A stretch of 18,961 nucleotides of DNA. It comes from Clostridiales bacterium (GTDB lineage: Bacteria > Bacillota > Clostridia > Oscillospirales > Oscillospiraceae). Below the pieces are notes generated by a model. It worked only from the letters and a program-made list of their open reading frames with translations, was not told the origin of the DNA and ran no database searches. The stretch lies in the NCBI GenBank assembly GCA_021200895.1, contig JAJQFX010000243.1, positions 1-18,961 of the forward strand. Reading direction: 5' to 3'. Position numbers and translations under genes: made by a program. Positions 14,214 to 18,961 of this stretch are shown piece by piece (the first letter of the stretch is position 1; each line of letters opens with the position of its first letter).

Positions 14214-16325
14214 ATGGCACAGAAAATTTTAGACGTGCGCAACCTGCGCATTTCCTTCCGCACCAACAGCGGCACCGTGAAGGCCGTGCGGGACATCAGC
14301 TTCAGCGTCAACAAGGGCGAGACCCTTGCCATCGTGGGCGAGTCCGGCTCCGGCAAGTCGGTGACGGCCAAGGCCATCCTGGGCATTCTGGCCAAGAACA
14401 GCATCATCGAGGGCGGCGAAATCATCTATGACGGCATGGACCTGCTGAAGCTGTCCGAGGAGGAGTTCAACCAGCTCCGGGGCAACCGCCTGTCCATGAT
14501 TTATCAGGACCCGCTGAGCAGCCTGGACCCCATCATGCGCATCGGCAAGCAGATGACCGAGGCCACCTTAATCAACGGCAAGACGGCCCACAAGCACGGT
14601 AAGAAGAACTTTGACGGCAAGGTGAAGCAGCTCAGCGGCGCCATGAAGGCCGCCGGTATCCCCGGCGGAGAGGTTGACCGCATCATCGGCGTCCTGACCA
14701 AGCTGGTGCCCATCGGCAGCAAGCTGCGGGTGGACTACCGCAACGCCAGAGACTACGCGGAATCCGCCGTCTTCTCCTGCGAGCAGGTGGCGGTGGCCGC
14801 CAAGAAGCAGGACTCCGCCCTGCTGGAGGAGGAAGTCAAGTACCTGAAAGAGCGGGTGGACGGCTCCAAGAACCCCTACCTGTTGCCGGATACGGCGACG
14901 GTGGAGCAGCTGAAAAACGGCCTCCCCGAGACGGTGAGCCTCCTGGAGCAGCTGCTCCAGGAGGCGGTCAGCCGGGAGGAGCCGGACTATTACGCCATCG
15001 CCCACGCCCAACTGAACGGCGGGGCACCCGCCTTCGACCCAGACGACGTAAAGGGCTGGAACCGGAAGCTGCGCGCTTCCGCCAATGAGGATTACTCCGG
15101 CGAACTGGTGAAAGCGGTCTCCCAGGCCATGCGCCACAGCGCGGAGGAGTACCTCCCCAAGAAGCAAAAGGTGCTGGCTCTGCTGGAGCAGTATCTGCCC
15201 CTCTTCCGGGCGGAGACGCTGGACACCGCGGCCTGCAAAAAGGCCGTGGACGAGATGAGCAAGGCGGTGGCCACCTCCATCGACCCGCTGCCCACCATTA
15301 AGGACTCCGCCGCCCACACCTTCGGCTCCACCATGGCCTACTCCTTGAAGCGGTACACCAAAGGCATCCCCGGCAACGCCAAGGAGCTGAAACGGGTGGA
15401 GAAGGAGACCGCCAAGTACGAGAAGGACATCCAGCGCAAAGCCGACGTTCCCAAGGTGATTCCCGCCGTGCTGGTGGATCTGGATCTGACCCGGAACACC
15501 ATGCTTCTGGCCATGGAGGAGCTGCAAAGCGACTATCAGGAGCAGATCCGCTCCTTCCCCCAGCACGACTTTGACCAGGACGCCCGCAACATGGTCACCT
15601 GGCTGGAGGAGCAGGGGGACGCTATGGTGACCAAGGTCACCAAGCAGCAGGCCTATGACAAGGCCATCCGCATCATGGAGGACGTAGGTATCGCCGAACC
15701 CCGGAAGCGGTTTGAGCAGTATCCCTTCGAGTTCTCCGGCGGTATGCGCCAGCGTATCGTCATCGCTATCGCCATGGCGGCCAACCTGGACGTGCTGATT
15801 TGCGACGAGCCCACCACCGCCCTGGACGTGACCATTCAGGCTCAGATTTTGGAGTTGATTAACGACCTGAAGCGGAAGCGGAACCTGACCGTCATCTTCA
15901 TCACCCACGACCTGGGTGTGGTAGCCAACATTGCGGACAAGGTGGCGGTGATGTACGCCGGCAAGCTGGTGGAGTACGGCACCGTGGAGGACGTGTTCTA
16001 TGAACCGGCCCACCCCTACACCTGGGCACTGCTCAGCTCCATGCCCGACCTGGACACCTCGGAGCGGCTGGAGTCCATCCCCGGCACGCCGCCCAACATG
16101 ATTTATCCCCCCAAGGGCGACGCCTTCGCCGCCCGGAACAAGTACGCCCTGGCCATTGACTTTGAGGAGCAGCCTCCCCAATTTGAGCTGTCGGAGACCC
16201 ACTGGGCCGCCACCTGGCTGCTGCACCCCAAGGCCCCCAAAGTGGAGGTCCCCCACATCGTCACAGAGCGCATTGCGCGCATGAAAAAACTGGAAGAGGA
16301 GGCCCGGCAGAATGACAGAACGTAA
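14214..16325 (+). CDS. ABC transporter ATPase, OppD/DppD type, with about 350-residue insertion
   Basis: Cytoplasmic ATPase powering the importer. It is 703 residues, about twice the family's 320-350. Walker A GESGSGKS is at 42-49 and the Q-loop is Q98 (MIYQDPLSSLDP). The signature FSGGMRQR starts at 507, Walker B LDVLICDEPTTALD lies near 530-543 and the H-loop FITHDLG follows. In ordinary OppD about 65 residues separate Q-loop and signature; here there are about 410. The extra segment, about 121-474 (nt 14574-15632), is charged, mostly helical-looking and not recognised. It falls in the helical subdomain that contacts the permease. The C-terminal region that in OppD/DppD carries four cysteines (a C-x-F-x-P-R-C type motif) reads GDAFAARNKYALAID and has none. 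The frame is intact throughout, so this is not a decayed gene. It overlaps the second ATPase by 14 bases. Confidence 0.92.
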   Translation: MAQKILDVRNLRISFRTNSGTVKAVRDISFSVNKGETLAIVGESGSGKSVTAKAILGILAKNSIIEGGEIIYDGMDLLKLSEEEFNQLRGNRLSMIYQDPLSSLDPIMRIGKQMTEATLINGKTAHKHGKKNFDGKVKQLSGAMKAAGIPGGEVDRIIGVLTKLVPIGSKLRVDYRNARDYAESAVFSCEQVAVAAKKQDSALLEEEVKYLKERVDGSKNPYLLPDTATVEQLKNGLPETVSLLEQLLQEAVSREEPDYYAIAHAQLNGGAPAFDPDDVKGWNRKLRASANEDYSGELVKAVSQAMRHSAEEYLPKKQKVLALLEQYLPLFRAETLDTAACKKAVDEMSKAVATSIDPLPTIKDSAAHTFGSTMAYSLKRYTKGIPGNAKELKRVEKETAKYEKDIQRKADVPKVIPAVLVDLDLTRNTMLLAMEELQSDYQEQIRSFPQHDFDQDARNMVTWLEEQGDAMVTKVTKQQAYDKAIRIMEDVGIAEPRKRFEQYPFEFSGGMRQRIVIAIAMAANLDVLICDEPTTALDVTIQAQILELINDLKRKRNLTVIFITHDLGVVANIADKVAVMYAGKLVEYGTVEDVFYEPAHPYTWALLSSMPDLDTSERLESIPGTPPNMIYPPKGDAFAARNKYALAIDFEEQPPQFELSETHWAATWLLHPKAPKVEVPHIVTERIARMKKLEEEARQNDRT

Positions 16326-17538
16326 TCAGGAAGTCCTTCTGAGGGTGGAACACCTCAAGCAGTACTTCGGCAAGAACGACTTCAAGGCGGTGGACGACGT
16401 CAGCTTTGAAATCAAAAAGGGCGAGGTCTTTGGCCTGGTGGGCGAGTCCGGCTGCGGCAAGACCACCACGGGCCGTTCCATCATCAAGCTGTACAACTGC
16501 ACCGGCGGCAACGTCTGGTTCAAGGGCCAGCGCATCTGCGCAGGCACCCGGGAGTACACCGACGCCATCAAGGCGAAGAAAAAGGAGACCGCCGAGCAGC
16601 TGAAAGCCCTGAAAGCCCAGGGCGGCAACCCGGCGGAGGAGGCCCGGCTCAAGCAGGAGCAGGACGCCTTTGTGGCCCAGCAGAAGGAAGAAATCGCCAA
16701 GGCCAAGGACGACCAGAAGAACTGCGACAAGAAGTATCACGCCCGCCGCACCCAGGAGCTAAAGGAGGAGTACGCCCAGAAAATCGCCGCCCAGCCGGAG
16801 CGCTCTGCGGAGCTGAAGGCCGAGCTGGATAAGGAGCTGAAGGCGGTTCCCACCCGGCTGATCACTCAAATTCAGATGATTTATCAGGACCCGGTGGCCT
16901 CCCTGGATCCCCGTATGACGGTCAGCGAAATCATCGCGGAGGGCCTGGTCATTCAGGGCGTCAAGGACAAGCAGTATATCCAGGAGCGGGTGTACGAAAT
17001 GCTGGAAACCGTGGGCCTGGTGCGGGAGCACGCGGAGCGCTATCCCCATGAGTTCTCCGGCGGCCAGCGGCAGCGTATCGGCATCGCCCGGGCGCTGATT
17101 ATGAACCCGGAGCTGATCATCGCTGACGAGCCCATCTCCGCCCTGGACGTGTCCATTCAGGCCCAGGTCATCAACCTGTTGAACGACCTGCGGGAGCAGA
17201 TGGGGCTGACCATCATGTTCATCGCCCACGACCTGTCCGTGGTGAAGTACTTCTCCGACCGCATCGGCGTCATGTACTTCGGCAAGATGGTGGAGCTGGC
17301 GGACTCTGACGAACTGTTCCGCCACCCCCTGCACCCCTACACCAAGAGCCTGCTGTCCGCCATCCCTCTGCCCGACCCCCACTATGAGCAGCGCAGACGG
17401 CGTGTGAAGTACAACCCCACCCTGGACCACGACTATGGCGAGGAGCAGCCCACCCTGCGGGAGATTCTCCCCGGCCACTTCGTCAGCTGCAACCAGGCGG
17501 AATTTGAGCGCTACCAGGTGGAGATCGCCAATGGCTAA
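16312..17538 (+). CDS. ABC transporter ATPase, OppF/DppF type, with charged helical insertion
   Basis: Second ATPase of the importer, 408 residues against about 310-330 usual. Walker A GESGCGKT is at 44-51. The Q-loop is Q192 (MIYQDPVASLDPRMT), then signature FSGGQRQRIGIARAL, Walker B LIIADEPISALD and the H-loop FIAHDLSVV. Between Walker A and Q-loop lies an extra segment at about residues 78-178, rich in K, E, A and Q, which looks like a helical hairpin or coiled coil (for example KKKETAEQLKALKAQ). The C-terminal cysteine motif of OppF is mostly gone; a single C remains in HFVSCNQ. GAGGAGG upstream supports ATG 16312. It overlaps both neighbours (14 and 8 bases), so D, F and the following small gene are tightly coupled. 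Confidence 0.92.
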   Translation: MTERNQEVLLRVEHLKQYFGKNDFKAVDDVSFEIKKGEVFGLVGESGCGKTTTGRSIIKLYNCTGGNVWFKGQRICAGTREYTDAIKAKKKETAEQLKALKAQGGNPAEEARLKQEQDAFVAQQKEEIAKAKDDQKNCDKKYHARRTQELKEEYAQKIAAQPERSAELKAELDKELKAVPTRLITQIQMIYQDPVASLDPRMTVSEIIAEGLVIQGVKDKQYIQERVYEMLETVGLVREHAERYPHEFSGGQRQRIGIARALIMNPELIIADEPISALDVSIQAQVINLLNDLREQMGLTIMFIAHDLSVVKYFSDRIGVMYFGKMVELADSDELFRHPLHPYTKSLLSAIPLPDPHYEQRRRRVKYNPTLDHDYGEEQPTLREILPGHFVSCNQAEFERYQVEIANG

Positions 17539-17944
17539 CTGGAAGCGCGACCTGATTTCCTTCGGGGTCGGCTGCGTCGCCATCGTGCCGGTGGCCTTCT
17601 GGCAGATGTCCTTCCAGGAGGACAGCGTCCTGGGGCGGCTGCTCTCCTGGTCCAACGCCTGCTTCGCCGCCGCTGTGCTGTGGGGCGGGCTGGGCATCCT
17701 GGTCTGGATCGACTCCTTCGGTGGCTTCGATGCAGCCAGGTTCCTGGGCCGTACCTTCCAGCGGAAGTGGTCCAAGGCCGCCCGGGAGCAGAAAAAGCAG
17801 AGCTATTACGACTACAAGGTGGAGCGGCAGGAGAAACGGAAGGAAAAGCGGAAGAACAGCGCCTCCTCCTTCCTGCTGCTGCCCGGCGCGGTCTACCTGG
17901 TGGCCGCCGCAGTGCTGACCGTCCTGTTCCTGGCGATGGAGTAG
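17531..17944 (+). CDS. Small membrane protein, DUF3899-like
   Basis: Protein of 137 residues with three likely membrane segments (about 6-25, 38-62 and 112-136). A very basic cytoplasmic-type stretch (about 75-111; KKQSYYDYKVERQEKRKEKR) lies between the second and third. The motif SFGGFDAARFLGR after the second helix resembles DUF3899 proteins, which are small Firmicute membrane proteins of unknown role. ATG 17531 overlaps the ATPase stop by 8 bases; an earlier in-frame ATG at 17435 would give 32 residues encoded inside the ATPase and is unlikely. As last gene of the operon before the terminator it may be an accessory or assembly factor of the transporter. That is inferred from position only. 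Confidence 0.75.
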   Translation: MANWKRDLISFGVGCVAIVPVAFWQMSFQEDSVLGRLLSWSNACFAAAVLWGGLGILVWIDSFGGFDAARFLGRTFQRKWSKAAREQKKQSYYDYKVERQEKRKEKRKNSASSFLLLPGAVYLVAAAVLTVLFLAME

Positions 17945-17984
17945 GGCAAACCGCCGGACGGAATCGACTATCCCATGCATAAGG

Positions 17985-18024
17985 ACGCCCCCAGGCGCGG
18001 CAAGCCGCGTCTGGGGGCGTTTTG
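17985..18024 (+). terminator. Strong intrinsic terminator of the peptide transporter operon
   Basis: ACGCCCCCAGGCGCGG (17985-18000) pairs with CCGCGTCTGGGGGCGT (18005-18020), one G-T pair, small loop, followed by TTTT. It lies 40 bases past the last gene. Between it and the next promoter (18025-18102) nothing is recognised. Confidence 0.9.
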
Positions 18025-18102
18025 TGTCTCGCACGCTGCCCCGCTTCGGGCAAAGCACCAGTATTCCAGGCAAAATCCCGCCGTATTTTGCCGATTTGTT
18101 TC

Positions 18103-18131
18103 TTGACGGAAAGGGCAGCGGCGGCTATAAT
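18103..18131 (+). promoter_or_regulatory. Sigma-A promoter of the PTS IIC gene
   Basis: TTGACG at 18103-18108 and TATAAT at 18126-18131 with a 17-base spacer. Transcription would start near 18138, at the edge of a palindrome. Confidence 0.85.
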
Positions 18132-18139
18132 TGACATAA

Positions 18140-18157
18140 CACCTGTCAAGACAGGTG
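18140..18157. promoter_or_regulatory. Operator-like 18-bp inverted repeat at the transcription start
   Basis: CACCTGTC-AA-GACAGGTG is an inverted repeat with perfect 8-bp arms, placed just after the -10 box at about +3 to +20. Position and symmetry fit a dimeric repressor site. An overlapping TTGACA (18131-18136) and TGTCAA (18144-18149) add further symmetry. The regulator is not encoded in the window. Confidence 0.65.
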
Positions 18158-18202
18158 AATACCACCCTTCGCCGTCACCGGGGAAGGGAAGGAAGTTGGA
18201 GC

Positions 18203-18961
18203 ATGAAAGAATTTTTAAAGAGGAAAAACATCGTCATTTCCCTGAAGCGCTATGGCATTGACGCCATGGGCTCCATGGCCCAGGGGCTGTTCTGCACCCT
18301 GCTCATCGGCACCATCCTGAACACGCTGGGCACTCAGTTTAACATCAGTTTCCTGACCGCCGACATCGGTGGCACCGGCTACACCATCGGCGGCTTCGCC
18401 ACCGCCATGTCCGGCCCGGCCATGGCCGCCGCCATCGGGTACTCCCTGGGCGCGCCGGGGCTGGTACTGTTCTCCTTGATTCCGGTGGGCTTCGCCACCA
18501 ACGCCCTGGGCGGCGCGGGGGGGCCGCTGGCCGTCCTCATCGTCGCCATCGTGGCGACGGAGTTTGGCAAGGCCGTTTCCAAGGAGACGAAAATCGACAT
18601 CCTGGTGACCCCCTGTGTCACCATCCTGGTGGGCGTGGGGCTGGCCGCCCTGATTGCCGCCCCCATCGGCAAGGCCGCCAGCGCCCTGGGGCAGGTCATC
18701 ATGTGGGCCACCGATTTGCAGCCCTTCCTGATGGGTATTGTGGTGTCCGTGCTGGTGGGCATGGCGCTGACGCTGCCCATCTCCTCCGCCGCCATCTGCT
18801 CCGTGCTGGGCCTGACCGGGCTGGCAGGCGGCGCGGCGGTGGCCGGATGCTGCGCCCAGATGGTGGGCTTCGCCGTGATGAGCTTCCGGGAGAACCGCTG
18901 GGGCGGCCTGGTCAGCCAGGGCATCGGCACCTCTATGCTGCAAATGCCCAACATTATTAAG
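18203..18961 (+). CDS. PTS sugar transporter subunit IIC, PfoR-like (3' end outside window)
   Basis: Polytopic membrane protein; 253 codons are visible and no stop is reached. It begins MKEFLKRKNIVISLKRYGID and then AMGSMAQGLFCTLLIGTIL, the opening typical of the PfoR-like PTS_EIIC_2 family. Long hydrophobic helices follow, rich in G and A (TIGGFATAMSGPAMAAAIGY, GGAGGPLAVLIVAIV, SVLVGMALTLPISSAAIC). Family members are annotated as PTS IIC components, but no IIA or IIB domain is seen here and the sugar is unknown. ATG 18203 fits the family start, with GGAAGGAAG upstream. A promoter and an operator-like palindrome precede it by about 45-100 bases, so it begins a new, separately controlled unit. 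Confidence 0.82.
   Translation, partial: MKEFLKRKNIVISLKRYGIDAMGSMAQGLFCTLLIGTILNTLGTQFNISFLTADIGGTGYTIGGFATAMSGPAMAAAIGYSLGAPGLVLFSLIPVGFATNALGGAGGPLAVLIVAIVATEFGKAVSKETKIDILVTPCVTILVGVGLAALIAAPIGKAASALGQVIMWATDLQPFLMGIVVSVLVGMALTLPISSAAICSVLGLTGLAGGAAVAGCCAQMVGFAVMSFRENRWGGLVSQGIGTSMLQMPNIIK

Noticed and set aside
12665..14425. Long minus-strand open frame (586 codons) spanning the second permease and the ATPase start
   Set aside because: Crosses two well-supported plus-strand genes and shows shadow composition.
14568..16256. Long minus-strand open frame (562 codons) under the first ATPase
   Set aside because: Shadow of the ATPase gene, rich in H, G and L repeats with no domain. Its presence does not weaken the ATPase call, which has all motifs in frame.
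1..18961. CRISPR arrays, rRNA and tRNA genes
   Set aside because: No regularly spaced repeat array and no recognisable rRNA or tRNA sequence was seen by reading; a covariance-model scan could not be run.

Overview
The window looks like a chromosomal stretch of a fairly GC-rich Gram-positive gut Firmicute, most likely of the Oscillospiraceae/Ruminococcaceae type. Supporting signs are an LPXTG-anchored isopeptide pilin, a lipobox substrate-binding protein, strong AAAGGAG-type ribosome binding sites, sigma-A style TTGACA/TATAAT promoters and GC-rich codon usage. The genus cannot be fixed from sequence reading alone.

Region 1 (1-3360, minus strand): three genes read leftwards as an apparent operon. 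The first encodes a protein with three cysteine-rich CxCDCG modules and a C-terminal AP2-like domain. Its stop directly abuts the start of a type I signal peptidase, and 194 bases later comes an LPSTGG-anchored fimbrial isopeptide protein that is cut by the window edge. A promoter at 3494-3522 drives this unit.

Region 2 (3361-4780): a short region holding a broken tyrosine recombinase (N-terminal arm-binding part and C-terminal HxxR...H...Y part, with the middle lost and the frame shifted). A perfect 17-bp inverted repeat brackets both the recombinase remnant and the pilin-operon promoter, so this may be a present or former invertible switch. A strong hairpin and a Pho-box-like repeat cluster follow.

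Region 3 (4781-8774, plus strand): a Na+/phosphate cotransporter with a PhoU-like tail, followed by a PhoP/PhoR-type two-component pair and a terminator. The pair carries two lesions: an extra G in a G-run, which fuses regulator and kinase into one reading frame, and a 66-bp in-frame tandem duplication inside the kinase ATP-binding domain. Both could be real mutations or sequencing/assembly errors.

Region 4 (9050-18024, plus strand): a consensus promoter, a structured leader and a six-gene operon for an Opp/Dpp-type ABC importer (binding protein, two permeases, two ATPases, and a small DUF3899-like membrane protein), closed by a strong terminator. Three subunits carry large extra segments compared with their families: about 185 residues in the second permease, about 350 residues in the first ATPase and about 100 charged residues in the second ATPase. 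The first ATPase has also lost the C-terminal cysteine motif. This enlarged transporter and the candidate promoter switch are the best candidates for something under-described.

Region 5 (18103-18961): a new promoter with an 18-bp operator-like palindrome at the transcription start, and the first 253 codons of a PfoR-like PTS IIC membrane protein that runs off the window.
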